Origin: Pseudomonas sp.
Lineage (GTDB): Bacteria > Pseudomonadota > Gammaproteobacteria > Pseudomonadales > Pseudomonadaceae
Reading direction: 5' to 3'
DNA length: 64,000 nucleotides
NCBI GenBank assembly: GCA_030699825.1
Contig: JAUYKV010000032.1
Span: forward strand, 1-64,000
Notes under the pieces: generated by a model
Told to the model about the DNA's origin: nothing
Databases searched by the model: none
The model's input: the letters and a program-made list of their open reading frames with translations, nothing else
In this document: one piece after another, positions 17,606 to 26,111 of the stretch
Numbering within the stretch: the stretch's first letter is position 1
Layout: each line of letters begins with the position of its first letter
Position numbers and translations under genes: made by a program

Positions 17606-17931
17606 AGTGTCACTCGCCGCAGGCAGTGCACCATGGGCTCTCCGGCGCGGCACAAACGCTGGCGGGTTGTCGCTGCGCTCCGAACGGACGGCGCCCCGGC
17701 CGCCCTACGGACAAACCACGGAATCTGGAACAACCTGCGGCCCGTAGGGTGTCACTCGCCGCAGGCAGTGCACCATGGTTGATCGGCTCGGCACAAAAGC
17801 TGGCGGGCTGTCGCTGTGTTCCGAGCGGCCGGCGTCCCGGGCCGCCCTACCCGCAGGCAGTGCACCATGGATAATCGGCGCGGCACAAAAGCCGGCGGGT
17901 TGTCGCGGCGCTCCGAACGGACTGCCCTACG
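17603..17931. repeat. Three tandem copies of the GTAGGG-ended 105-bp repeat
   Basis: The 320-base gap after cueR is filled by three direct copies, about 17603-17706, 17743-17851 and 17851-17931. The units share CACTCGCCGCAGGCAGTGCA, GGCACAAAAGCTGGCGGG, TTGTCGCTGCGCTCCGA and a CGGCCCTAC-like end. The third lacks the first 15 bases. The end of the last copy abuts the HAD gene stop. No coding sequence is seen. Confidence 0.8.
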
Positions 17932-18520
17932 CTTCGATCGAATTCTGCAGCGCCGCGCAATCCACGGCGAAGTGATCGGCCAACTCCGGCCAGGGGTTGG
18001 CCGGCAGATTGACCAGCACGCCGCAGGCACCGGCGGCACGGGCGCATTCCAGGTCGAAGCGGTAGTCGCCGACCATCACCAGCTCGCCCGGCGTCACCTG
18101 CCAGCGCTCGGCCAGGTGCAGCAAACCGCCGGGATGGGGCTTGGGCGGCGCCTCGTCGCGACCGAGAATGTCGCCACTGGCGAAGCAGTCGCCCAGGCCG
18201 ATCGCCTGCAGGGTCACCAGCGCCAACTCGTGGGCGTTGCGGGTGAGGATGCCGAGCCGGCAGCCGCGTCCGTGCAACGCGCGCACCAGCTCGATGGCTC
18301 CCGGCGCCGGCTCGGCGCTCAGCGCCAGCTCGCGCTCGTGCTCCAGCAGCCATGCGTACTTGGCCGCCGCGACTTCATCGGGCAGGGCCGCCAGGTGATG
18401 GAGGATGTCGTGTTCCTGGGGAATGTCCAGCGAGCGCTTGATCGCCGCGAAGTCATGCACCGGCAGGGTCAGGGTGCCGTCCATGTCGAACACCCAGTGG
18501 CGCGCCGCGCTCAGCTTCAT
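17927..18520 (-). CDS. HAD-family hydrolase (phosphoglycolate phosphatase-like)
   Basis: A 197-residue HAD subfamily IA phosphatase. Motif I is FDMDGTLTLPVHDF near the N-terminus with both Asp, motif II LGILTRNA, and motif III/IV KPHPGGLL then VMVGDYRFDLECARAAG. A small helical cap lies between motif I and II. ATG 18520 is preferred because the earlier in-frame start lies inside tesB and the family begins just before motif I. It starts 16 bases after the tesB stop, so is last in the nitroreductase-tesB-HAD operon. Substrate unknown. Confidence 0.87.
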   Translation of the reverse strand: MKLSAARHWVFDMDGTLTLPVHDFAAIKRSLDIPQEHDILHHLAALPDEVAAAKYAWLLEHERELALSAEPAPGAIELVRALHGRGCRLGILTRNAHELALVTLQAIGLGDCFASGDILGRDEAPPKPHPGGLLHLAERWQVTPGELVMVGDYRFDLECARAAGACGVLVNLPANPWPELADHFAVDCAALQNSIEA

Positions 18521-18536
18521 TTCCAGTCCTCGCGGC

Positions 18537-19406
18537 TCACTTCCAATCCTCACGGATTCGGGTCAGGCCTTCCTGGGCGACCGAGGCGACCAGCTGGCCC
18601 TGACGGTTGAAGATGCTGCCGCGGGAGAAGCCGCGGGCATTGCCGGACCATGGGCTGTCCATGGCGTAGAGCAGCCAGTCGTCCATGCGCAGGTCGCCGT
18701 GGAACCACAGCGAATGGTCGAGACTGGCGACCTGCATGAATTTCTGGAACACCGAGACGCCATGGGGCTGCATCGAGGTGGTCAGCAGATTGAAGTCGCT
18801 GGCATAGGCCAGCAACAGCTTGTGCAGTTGCGGCTCGTCCGGTAGCGCACCGGCGGCGCGAAACCAGACATGCTTGACCGGCTCGCAGGCCTTCGGGTCG
18901 AAGGGATTGATCCGGGTCACCGGGCGGATTTCGATGGGTTTGTCGCTGGTCGCCCGTTCGCGCATACCCTCGGGAATCATGGCCTCGACCATGCGCGCCA
19001 GTTCGGTTTCCGACTTCAGCCCCTCCGGCCCCGGCACCTCGGGCATGGTGATCTGGTGCTGGAAGCCCTCCTCGTCGTACTGGAAGGAAGCGCTGCAGGT
19101 GAAGATCGGCTTGCCCTTCTGGATTGCCGTGACCCGCCGGGTGCTGAAGCTGCCGCCGTCGCGCACCCGGTCGACCTGATAGACCACCGGCAGCGCCGCA
19201 TCGCCGGGGCGCAGAAAATAACCGTGCATGGAATGCACATGACGATCCGCCTCGACCGTCTGGCTGGCCGCCGACACGCACTGACCGAGCACCTGACCGC
19301 CGAACAGCTGACGGAACCCCAGATCCTGACTGACGCCACGAAAGAGGTTCTCTTCGATGGCCTCCAGGCTCAACAGGGCGACCAACTCGTCCAGTACCTG
19401 ACTCAT
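18537..19406 (-). CDS. tesB: Acyl-CoA thioesterase II
   Basis: A 289-residue TesB-type double-hotdog thioesterase hydrolysing medium and long acyl-CoA. Both halves are visible: FRGVSQDLGFRQLFGGQVLG at the start and HSMHGYFLRPGDAALPVVYQ, then SLDHSLWFHGDLRMDDWLLY with the catalytic-site Asp region, and a GSIFNRQGQLVASVAQEGL C-terminus. The start overlaps the upstream nitroreductase stop by ATGA, showing translational coupling. Confidence 0.94.
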   Translation of the reverse strand: MSQVLDELVALLSLEAIEENLFRGVSQDLGFRQLFGGQVLGQCVSAASQTVEADRHVHSMHGYFLRPGDAALPVVYQVDRVRDGGSFSTRRVTAIQKGKPIFTCSASFQYDEEGFQHQITMPEVPGPEGLKSETELARMVEAMIPEGMRERATSDKPIEIRPVTRINPFDPKACEPVKHVWFRAAGALPDEPQLHKLLLAYASDFNLLTTSMQPHGVSVFQKFMQVASLDHSLWFHGDLRMDDWLLYAMDSPWSGNARGFSRGSIFNRQGQLVASVAQEGLTRIREDWK

Positions 19407-21028
19407 GCTTGTTCTCCAATAACTGCCCCAGTGGGCGGCAAACGTAATTCCGAATAGGCCGGTAGCGAGCTGAGGCGCTCATCCCACACCGCCCGCCCCA
19501 GGGTGAAATGGTAAAGACTTTGCCAGCGGCTGTCGGCAAGTCCGAGCAATTCATGCACCGAATCGTCGAAATAACAGCCGATCCCGGTGGCGGACAGCCC
19601 CGCCGCCTCGGCTTCCAGATAGAGCAACTGGCCGATCTGCCCGCACTCCCAGTACAACCGCGGGTAACGCCAGGCGCCGGCCTCGAGGGCCGTGTCGAAG
19701 CGCGCCAGCATGGCCAGGGCCACGCAGCCATCGCTGGCGATGTCCTGGCCGCAGGAGAGAAACTCCGCCAGGCCGCGGGCGTCGCCTTCAAGCAGGCGGT
19801 ACAGCGGCAATTCGTCGTGCACCCGCTGCCAGAGAAAGTCCTCGCGCAGGCCGGGTTGCGCCTGCCCGTCGACCCGCGCCAGCCAGTACAGACCCGGATC
19901 CAGGCCCTGCACGCGGTGAACGAACAGCAGCAGGTCGACCTGCGCCGCCTCCCCGCTCAGGGCGAAAGGCACCGGCGAATTGGCCGGCATCAGCCGCTGC
20001 AGCCAGGCGAACAGCAGCTCGGCGTGAATCCCGCTCTTGCCGTCCATGGCTTGCGCGCTGCGCCGGCGATGCAGGAGCGGCCGCAGCGCCAGGCCGGGAT
20101 TGTCCGCCTGCACGCGACCGGCTTCGGCCAGCCAGGGCTGCGCGGACAAGGCCGGGGCGCGACAGAGCGCCTGCACCCGGACCAGTTCCGGCCAGTCGCG
20201 CCGCTGAGGCGACAGGCGATTGGGTGCACCCTGCAACTCCAGCGCCGCCAGGCCTTGCAGCACGCTGTCGGGCAGGGCGAACTCGGCGGCCTGGGCCGGA
20301 CCGATCCAGAGCAGGCAGTCGACATGTTCGGCCTCGGCAAAGCCCGCGCGGTCCAGGCCGAACACGCCGTCCAAACGCGCCTCGGCCACCCCGCGCAGCA
20401 GGCGCACCTGCCAGCCCAGCGCGCTGGCGGCCAGCGCCAATCCAGCCAGGGCATGGCCGAGGTCATGCTGGCAGTAGCGATAGGCCCGCTCGCCGTATTT
20501 CCACGCCTCGCGCCAGGCAATGCTGGTCAGCGCCAGCAGGCAGCCGCCCGCCGGCAACGCCTGGGACAACTGGGCGGCCAGTGGCGCCGGCAGTTCGCCA
20601 CGCACCTCCAGGGCATGGGCGTCGGCCGTGTAATGGGCCAGCAAGGCCTCGTCCTGCAGACTGCCAGCCGGCAGCAGCAGATAGGCCTCGGTCGGGTGCA
20701 GATTGCCCGACGACGGATTGACCCGCAGCGCCCAGCGGCTGCCGCCGGCCTCCTTCCAGGCCGACAGCGCCAGGCTGTCATACAGCAGCTGCGACAGGCT
20801 GGCCCGATTCAGCGGCGCCGGCGCGCCCAGCGGCGCGGCGAACACGGCGTCGTAGTCGGGCGACTCCTGCAGCGGCGGGTGCCACAGCTCGATCAGCCGC
20901 GCGCCGGCGTAACGCCGAAAGGCGGCGGGCTGAGTCGACCACTCCAGCTGGCCGGGTCCGGGGGCGAAGCGTTGCGGCTGGTGCTTGCTCAGCTGGTGAT
21001 AGGCGCGCACGGCGTCCTGTTCGGTCAT
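19403..21028 (-). CDS. Tandem nitroreductase-like flavoprotein, SagB/ThcOx-like
   Basis: About 541 residues with two nitroreductase-fold halves. The first (about 75-270) has ALRVNPSSGNLHPTEAYLLL, the FMN-binding stretch typical of SagB/ThcOx dehydrogenases; the second (about 300-530) has LLHRRRSAQAMDGKSG and ECGQIGQLLYLEAEAAGLSA. ATG 21028 is chosen because GGAGCAG lies just before it and the N-terminus (MTEQDAVRAYHQLSKHQ) matches the family. No azole-forming partner (cyclodehydratase, precursor peptide) is near, so a role in peptide modification is not supported; it heads an operon with tesB and a HAD phosphatase. Confidence 0.83.
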   Translation of the reverse strand: MTEQDAVRAYHQLSKHQPQRFAPGPGQLEWSTQPAAFRRYAGARLIELWHPPLQESPDYDAVFAAPLGAPAPLNRASLSQLLYDSLALSAWKEAGGSRWALRVNPSSGNLHPTEAYLLLPAGSLQDEALLAHYTADAHALEVRGELPAPLAAQLSQALPAGGCLLALTSIAWREAWKYGERAYRYCQHDLGHALAGLALAASALGWQVRLLRGVAEARLDGVFGLDRAGFAEAEHVDCLLWIGPAQAAEFALPDSVLQGLAALELQGAPNRLSPQRRDWPELVRVQALCRAPALSAQPWLAEAGRVQADNPGLALRPLLHRRRSAQAMDGKSGIHAELLFAWLQRLMPANSPVPFALSGEAAQVDLLLFVHRVQGLDPGLYWLARVDGQAQPGLREDFLWQRVHDELPLYRLLEGDARGLAEFLSCGQDIASDGCVALAMLARFDTALEAGAWRYPRLYWECGQIGQLLYLEAEAAGLSATGIGCYFDDSVHELLGLADSRWQSLYHFTLGRAVWDERLSSLPAYSELRLPPTGAVIGEQA

Positions 21029-21097
21029 TGCTGCTCCACTTGAGTCGGTCCAGGCAGCGCCGCCATACTCAGGCGCTGCATTAAAGAGTGCCATTGT

Positions 21098-22030
21098 ATG
21101 CGCCTGCCGCTGGTCTATCACGACGACTACAGTCCACCCTTCCCGGCTGCACATCGTTTCCCCATGGAAAAATTCCGCCTGCTGCGCGATCACCTGGTGG
21201 CCGGCGGCCTGACCAGCGATGCCGAGTTGCTGCGCCCCGAGCTGTGCCCGCCGGAGGTGTTGGCCCTGGCCCACTGCCCCGCCTATATCGAGCGCTACAT
21301 GAGCGGCGAACTGCCCCACGAAGACCAGCGCCGCCTCGGCCTGCCCTGGAGCGCGGCCCTGGCACAACGCACCGTACGCGCTGTTGGCGGCTCATTATTG
21401 GCGGCCGAGCAGGCCTTGCAGCATGGCCTGGCCTGCCACCTGGCGGGTGGCACCCACCACGCCCATTACGATCACCCGTCCGGCTTCTGCATCTTCAACG
21501 ACCTGGCGGTAATCGCCCGCTACCTGCTCGAGGCCGGCAAGGTACAACGTGTATTGATCTTCGACTGCGACGTACACCAGGGTGACGGCAGCGCCCGCCT
21601 GCTGGCCGATGTCCCGGAGGCGATCACCGTCTCCCTGCACTGCGAAAAGAACTTCCCCGCGCGCAAGGCCGCCAGCGACTGGGACATCCCCCTGCCGATG
21701 GGCATGGGCGATGACGCCTACCTGAAGGTGGTGAACGACGCGCTGAACTACCTGCTGCCGCTGTACCAGCCGGACATCGTGCTGTACGACGCCGGGGTCG
21801 ACGTACACCGCGACGACGCCCTCGGCTACCTGCAACTGACCGACGCCGGCATCGCCGCCCGCGACCAGGCAGTCCTCGAGCACTGCCTGGGCCGCGACAT
21901 CCCGGTGGTCGGCCTGATCGGCGGCGGCTACGACCAAGACCGCCACGCCCTGGCCAGCCGCCACGGCATCCTCCATCACAGCGCGGCCAAGGTCTGGGCC
22001 GAACGCGGGCTGGGCCGTAGGTTGGGTTAG
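21098..22030 (+). CDS. Histone deacetylase family protein (class IV-like deacetylase)
   Basis: A 310-residue zinc-dependent deacetylase of the HDAC/AcuC/AphA superfamily. Visible are HRFPMEKFRLL, the paired His in AGGTHHAHYDHPSGFC, the zinc Asp/His in IFDCDVHQGDGSARLL, a further metal Asp in YDAGVDVHRDD, and GGGYDQD carrying the transition-state-region Tyr. Bacterial members act on acetyl-lysine, acetylpolyamines or acetoin-related targets; which applies is not clear. It diverges from the nitroreductase operon with 69 bases between starts. Confidence 0.9.
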   Translation: MRLPLVYHDDYSPPFPAAHRFPMEKFRLLRDHLVAGGLTSDAELLRPELCPPEVLALAHCPAYIERYMSGELPHEDQRRLGLPWSAALAQRTVRAVGGSLLAAEQALQHGLACHLAGGTHHAHYDHPSGFCIFNDLAVIARYLLEAGKVQRVLIFDCDVHQGDGSARLLADVPEAITVSLHCEKNFPARKAASDWDIPLPMGMGDDAYLKVVNDALNYLLPLYQPDIVLYDAGVDVHRDDALGYLQLTDAGIAARDQAVLEHCLGRDIPVVGLIGGGYDQDRHALASRHGILHHSAAKVWAERGLGRRLG

Positions 22031-22125
22031 CGGCGCAGAGCGCGTACTTGCCAACGGCGCGATTGCCGAGCGCCGCGTAACCCAACGCAGTAGGTAGGGT
22101 GGGCTTCAGCCCACCAAAGCAGCCC
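22012..22125. repeat. Dispersed repeat of the GTAGGNTGGGTT type
   Basis: The end of the deacetylase gene runs into CGTAGGTTGGGTTAGCGG, an inverted GCCGCGTAACCCAACG, and a second hairpin GGTGGGCTTCAGCCCACC. It belongs loosely to the family at 6587 and 39913. The repeat provides the last codons (RRLG) and stop of the deacetylase. Confidence 0.6.
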
Positions 22126-22276
22126 GCCGCAATAAGCCGCCGCCCGACAGCGAAGCTCCGCAGGCCACGGCCAGAACCCCGCCCCATCCGTGACTATGCT
22201 TAGCCCAGTGCCGAAAGCCTTTCCCAGCCAGGGATTTTTCCAGACTGTCGCCCCTTCTGCCCAGGAGACCCGCGCC

Positions 22277-22762
22277 ATGCAACTGCTCACGGTGAACATC
22301 GACAAGCCGGAGGAGATCAACTTCATCTTCGGCCAGACCCACTTCATCAAATCCGTCGAGAACATCCACGAGGCACTGGTCGCGGCCGTGCCCGGGATCA
22401 AGTTCGGCATGGCCTTCTGCGAGGCCTCGGGCAAATGCCTGGTGCGCTGGTCGGGTACCGATAGCGCGATGATCGAGCTGGCCCAGCGCAATGCCCAGGC
22501 CATTGGCGCCGGCCATTGCTTCATCGTCTTCCTCGGCGCGGGCTGCTTTCCGCTGAGCGTGCTGAACAGCATCAAGATGGTTGCCGAGGTCTGTCGGATC
22601 TTCTGCGCCACCGCCAGTCCGACCGAAGTGATTCTCGCCGAGACCGCGCAAGGCCGCGCCGTGCTCGGCGTGGTCGACGGCTCCTGCGCGCATGGCCTCG
22701 AAGGCGACGACGACATCCTCTGGCGCAAGAACCTATTGCGCCAGATCGGCTACAAACTCTGA
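22277..22762 (+). CDS. Adenosine-specific kinase family protein
   Basis: A 161-residue protein of the adenosine-specific kinase family (formerly DUF355). It shows VNIDKPEEINFIFGQTHFIK, VPGIKFGMAFCEASGKCLVR and NAIGAGHCF-type segment, with GVVDGSCAHGLEGDDDILWR near the end. ATG 22277 with AGGAGA upstream matches the family N-terminus better than an earlier in-frame ATG. The family name comes from archaeal structure and activity reports; the role in Pseudomonas is not settled. Confidence 0.85.
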   Translation: MQLLTVNIDKPEEINFIFGQTHFIKSVENIHEALVAAVPGIKFGMAFCEASGKCLVRWSGTDSAMIELAQRNAQAIGAGHCFIVFLGAGCFPLSVLNSIKMVAEVCRIFCATASPTEVILAETAQGRAVLGVVDGSCAHGLEGDDDILWRKNLLRQIGYKL

Positions 22763-22830
22763 GCGGCTGTAAACAAACTCTCGCCTGCTGCGCTATTTTC
22801 ACAACCGCTGAACGGCCGGACTGATCGTCG

Positions 22831-24813
22831 TCAGCCCCCGCCACCGTGCCGGCCGGCGCGCGCCGCCAGCACCCGGGTCGCGCCCTGAGTCTTGGCGGTG
22901 AACCAGAGCACCCGGCTCACGCCCCGGGTGATCGCCACATAGGCCAGGCGCAAGCCTTCATCGCTCATCGCCTGGTCGTAGCTGTTGCGGAAGAAGCCCG
23001 AGTAGGCATACAGCGCATTGCGCAGCGGGTGCGGCTGCGCCGGCGCACAATCGTCGACGATGATCGCCACTTCGGCCTGCAGGCCCTTGGCGCGGTGGAT
23101 GGTGTAGGCCTTGACCGGCAGCTGCTTGTCCAACTGGGCCTGAATCGCCCGCAAGGGCTCGTTGCGCCGGCTCAGCAGTAGCACCGCGCTGCGGTCGGCC
23201 ATGCTGCGGCTGGCGACGTGGGCGCACTGGGCCTTGATCGCCTCCAGCAGCTCCGGCATGCGCGCCTTGATATCGAAGCCCTGCACCAGCTTGACCCCGT
23301 GATCGCCCGGCTGCATGGCCTTGAACGCCTTGCTGGTCTTGGCTTGCTTGCAGGCGACGCCGGCGAGCACCGCCTCGCCGTCGCGGATCACCGGCTCGAT
23401 GCAGCGGTAGTTGGTGGCCAGCATCAACAGTGCGCTGCTCTTCGCCTTGCCCTTGCCCGGGAAGTGCCGGTCGAAGTCCATGAACAGCTCCGGGGAGCTG
23501 CCGCGCCAGCCATAGATCGACTGCCAGTCGTCGCCGATCGCCATCAGGCTGACCGCCGTGCCCTGACGCGCCAGGCAGCGGTGCACGGCCTGCAGCCACT
23601 GGACGATCTGCGGCGAGATGTCCTGGAATTCATCGATCAACAGGTGATTGAACGGCGCCAGCGCCTCGGCCGAGATCCCCGCCGCGTCGCCGGCCAGGCG
23701 CTCGCCGAGACTCTGGAAGGCGCCGTCGAAAGTCATCAAGCCCTGCTCCTGCAGGCAGCCCTCGAAGGCCTTGCAGAACAGCACCAGGGCCTCGATAAAA
23801 CTGCGCTCGCGGGCGGAGCAGGACAGCGCCTGGGCCTCTATCCGCTCGGGACGGATACCGATGCTCTGGATAAAACCGGCCTGCACATAAAAGGCCTCGA
23901 ACAGCGGCAAGGCAGTGAACTCCCCCGCCAGCTTGAAGCCATCCAGCGGCGCCTTGGCCGGCCGTGGTCGCTTGCCCGCGGCAGCCTCGGCCGGCGGCGT
24001 CGGCAACCCCAGCAGGCTGTGCACCAACTGGCGAAACACCGGCTCCTGGGCGTAGCACTTTTGGTAGGCCTGCTTGAGCAGGCGCTGCTGGGCCGGACGC
24101 AGGCGCGCGGAGGTCAGCGGGTTATCCAACTCGCGGGGCGCGCCGGGCGGGTCGTCCAGTTGCTCGAACCAGCGCGGGCTGTTCAGCGCCTGCCTGGCCA
24201 GCACGCCCATGGCCGAATGGAAGGTGCGCACGCACTGGCGGGCCTGGGCGGCATCGAAGGGATACTGCCAGAAGCCCAGCACCCGGAGCAGTTGCTCGCG
24301 TAGCTCGGCGCAGGAGGCGTTGGTGAAGGAAATCACCGTCAGCCGTCCCGGCTCGATGCCCAGATGACAGAGCATGAACACCACCCGCAGCACCAGGGTG
24401 GTGGACTTGCCCGACCCCGCCCCGGCGAAGATCCGCGTCAGCGGATGGCGACCGAGGATCATCGCCCACTGCTCGTCCGAAGGCGCACTGATCACCCCCG
24501 CCGCCACCGCCTGGGTCACCCGCGCGCGCATGGCCTCGACCTGCGCCGCATCGACCGCCAGCAACGCCGGCCCATAGATGGCCGTGCTGGCCGGCTTGCC
24601 ACGCGACCTGGCAGGCTTTTTCCCAGCGCCCGCCTTGCCCTTGCCCGCCGCGCTCTTGCCCGCCGCAGCCCCAGCCTTCTTCGCCCGAGACCGCGGCTTT
24701 TTCTGCGGCAATCCCGCCTCGCGCTCGGCGCGCAGATAGGCCGTGGTTCGCGGGAAATAACGCGCCAAGGCACCGGAGAGGAGCAACTTGTAACGCCCGA
24801 CGGCAGACAGCAT
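22831..24813 (-). CDS. UvrD/Rep-family DNA helicase
   Basis: A 660-residue superfamily 1A helicase. Walker A is FAGAGSGKSTT (near residues 130-140), the Walker B motif LLIDEFQDISPQIVQ, motif III GDDWQSIYGWRG, later TNYRC, YTIHRAKGLQAE and LAYVAITRGVSRV. A Lys/Ala/Gly-rich tract (about residues 35-76) precedes the core, an unusual flexible and basic extension. It is shorter than UvrD (about 720), lacking a full 2B region, and matches helicases labelled UvrD-like in pseudomonads. Single gene. Confidence 0.88.
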   Translation of the reverse strand: MLSAVGRYKLLLSGALARYFPRTTAYLRAEREAGLPQKKPRSRAKKAGAAAGKSAAGKGKAGAGKKPARSRGKPASTAIYGPALLAVDAAQVEAMRARVTQAVAAGVISAPSDEQWAMILGRHPLTRIFAGAGSGKSTTLVLRVVFMLCHLGIEPGRLTVISFTNASCAELREQLLRVLGFWQYPFDAAQARQCVRTFHSAMGVLARQALNSPRWFEQLDDPPGAPRELDNPLTSARLRPAQQRLLKQAYQKCYAQEPVFRQLVHSLLGLPTPPAEAAAGKRPRPAKAPLDGFKLAGEFTALPLFEAFYVQAGFIQSIGIRPERIEAQALSCSARERSFIEALVLFCKAFEGCLQEQGLMTFDGAFQSLGERLAGDAAGISAEALAPFNHLLIDEFQDISPQIVQWLQAVHRCLARQGTAVSLMAIGDDWQSIYGWRGSSPELFMDFDRHFPGKGKAKSSALLMLATNYRCIEPVIRDGEAVLAGVACKQAKTSKAFKAMQPGDHGVKLVQGFDIKARMPELLEAIKAQCAHVASRSMADRSAVLLLSRRNEPLRAIQAQLDKQLPVKAYTIHRAKGLQAEVAIIVDDCAPAQPHPLRNALYAYSGFFRNSYDQAMSDEGLRLAYVAITRGVSRVLWFTAKTQGATRVLAARAGRHGGGG

Positions 24814-25089
24814 TCGACGATTACCCCCTGGGCACGATCTATATGACTGAATGATAAGTGTTTTTTGCCGGGCGCTGGCAAGCGTTGGGGCAACGGAGTG
24901 AATAGAGGGATTAGCAGGCCCTGGCGCTGCGGATTATGTCCGTGGAGTTGTGCGCGACCGCCAGGGGCGGGGGAGGAGGTGCTGAGCGGCCCAAGTTGAC
25001 GCTCAGCAGCATTAATATCGAGGTCTGACCCCGGTTGTTCCCGGTTGTTCTGAGAGCTGGATCATGATGAATAAAGACGATCTTCGAAC
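24814..25089. other. Intergenic region with nothing recognised
   Basis: The 276 bases between the helicase start and the small membrane peptide gene are lower in GC and carry no open frame with coding features. CCGGTTGTTC occurs twice in tandem at about 25032-25050. The helicase promoter should be at the left end. Confidence 0.4.
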
Positions 25090-25164
25090 CTATAGAAACC
25101 CGATAAACGACAGGATAACCAAGACGATCACAACTGCTCCGACGATGTAGACGATGTTGTTCAT
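25090..25164 (-). CDS. 24-residue single-helix membrane peptide
   Basis: A very short frame with strong signs of translation: AAGAGGTGG ribosome site 5-13 bases before the ATG, then MNNIVYIVGAVVIVLVILSF and IGFL before TAG. Almost the whole peptide is one hydrophobic helix. Similar one-helix peptides of about 25 residues occur near stress genes in pseudomonads and enterics, but I cannot name a family. It diverges from the PRC-barrel gene across 238 bases. Confidence 0.7.
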   Translation of the reverse strand: MNNIVYIVGAVVIVLVILSFIGFL

Positions 25165-25402
25165 GAAATCCACCTCTTAATAACCTGAACAGGATTGCGA
25201 CACCAGAGTGGTGTAAATACAAGGTACGGCACCTTTGCTCGCAATTCCGTTCGACAACACACATAGCTCCTTTCCTCATTCGCAGCGTGTCCTGGCGTAC
25301 AGAACGTCTCCGGCTTTGAGTACAGCATGAACAAACGCAGCGCCGAAACCTTGGTTTGACGCTGTACTCGATTGACCCCGTGATTATTCTCAGGAGCTGA
25401 AC

Positions 25403-25843
25403 ATGAACTATGAAGAACGCGACAAATATGGCATGTACAAGGCCACCACCGGCGTTGCGACCGAACCCGACTTGAGTCCGGGACCCGGACCTCGGTTGAT
25501 GGGGGCAGACACCCTCATCGGAAATGACGTCTACAACCAGAAGGACGAAGATCTGGGTGACATCAAGGAGATCATGCTGGACGTGCGCGGCGGTCGGGTG
25601 GCCTATGCGGTACTGTCCTTCGGTGGCTTTCTCGGCATGGGCGAAAAGCTGTTTGCCGTGCCTTGGAGCGCATTGACACTCGATACGGTGAATAAACGCT
25701 TCGTGCTGGGCGTCGACAAGGAGCGCCTCGCCAATGCGCCTGGATTCGACAAGGACAAGTGGCCTGATATGCAGAACCCGACCTGGAGCAAGGAAATCCA
25801 TGCTTACTACGGCACGACGCCGAATGTGGATGACCGGTTTTAG
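25403..25843 (+). CDS. PRC-barrel domain protein
   Basis: A 146-residue soluble protein with one PRC-barrel domain (about residues 32-110): LIGNDVYNQKDEDLGDIKEI, VAYAVLSFGGFLGMGEKLFAVPW. The C-terminal segment ends in WSKEIHAYYGTTPNVDDRF-type sequence common in stress-linked PRC proteins. AGGAGC lies 8 bases upstream. The exact role is unknown; related genes are often induced by osmotic or envelope stress. Confidence 0.85.
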   Translation: MNYEERDKYGMYKATTGVATEPDLSPGPGPRLMGADTLIGNDVYNQKDEDLGDIKEIMLDVRGGRVAYAVLSFGGFLGMGEKLFAVPWSALTLDTVNKRFVLGVDKERLANAPGFDKDKWPDMQNPTWSKEIHAYYGTTPNVDDRF

Positions 25844-25946
25844 GACGACCTGCTAGGCCAGAGTTCAGGTGAAGTGAACCGAGCCGTCTTTGCTGTGCCT
25901 GCTCCAGCTCGAAGGGGTGGAGCAGGTACAACGACTTCCTACGGTT

Positions 25947-25995
25947 ATGGTTCGGAAAAAAGGGGACGCGGAAAAAAGGGGACGCATTTATTTGT
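25947..25995. repeat. Tandem GGAAAAAAGGGGACGC units
   Basis: Two direct copies of GGAAAAAAGGGGACGC, followed by ATTTATTTGT. This string resembles the AAAAGGGGACGCATTTATTT-type sequences often found beside Y1-type transposase genes, so it may mark a lost element. No gene is seen in the 268-base gap after the PRC-barrel gene. Confidence 0.55.
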
Positions 25996-26111
25996 AGGAC
26001 ATACCGCCCGCTCCTGGCGGGCTGCTGCCTATCGCGGCAGGCAGCAGCCGCCCATTGCAGTCAGTCGCAGAAGCCGGTTTGGCGGGCGGCCGATCGAACA
26101 GCTGAATACGC

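Noticed and set aside
17603..17931. Tandem repeats considered as a CRISPR array
   Set aside because: Units of about 105 bp abut almost directly, with no short repeat-spacer pattern and no cas genes.
19403..21028. SagB-like protein considered as part of an azole-modified peptide (RiPP) cluster
   Set aside because: No YcaO cyclodehydratase, precursor peptide or dedicated exporter is near; neighbours are a thioesterase and a phosphatase.
22190..22276. Earlier start for the adenosine-specific kinase gene
   Set aside because: The extra 29 residues are unlike the family and no ribosome site precedes them; ATG 22277 has AGGAGA upstream.
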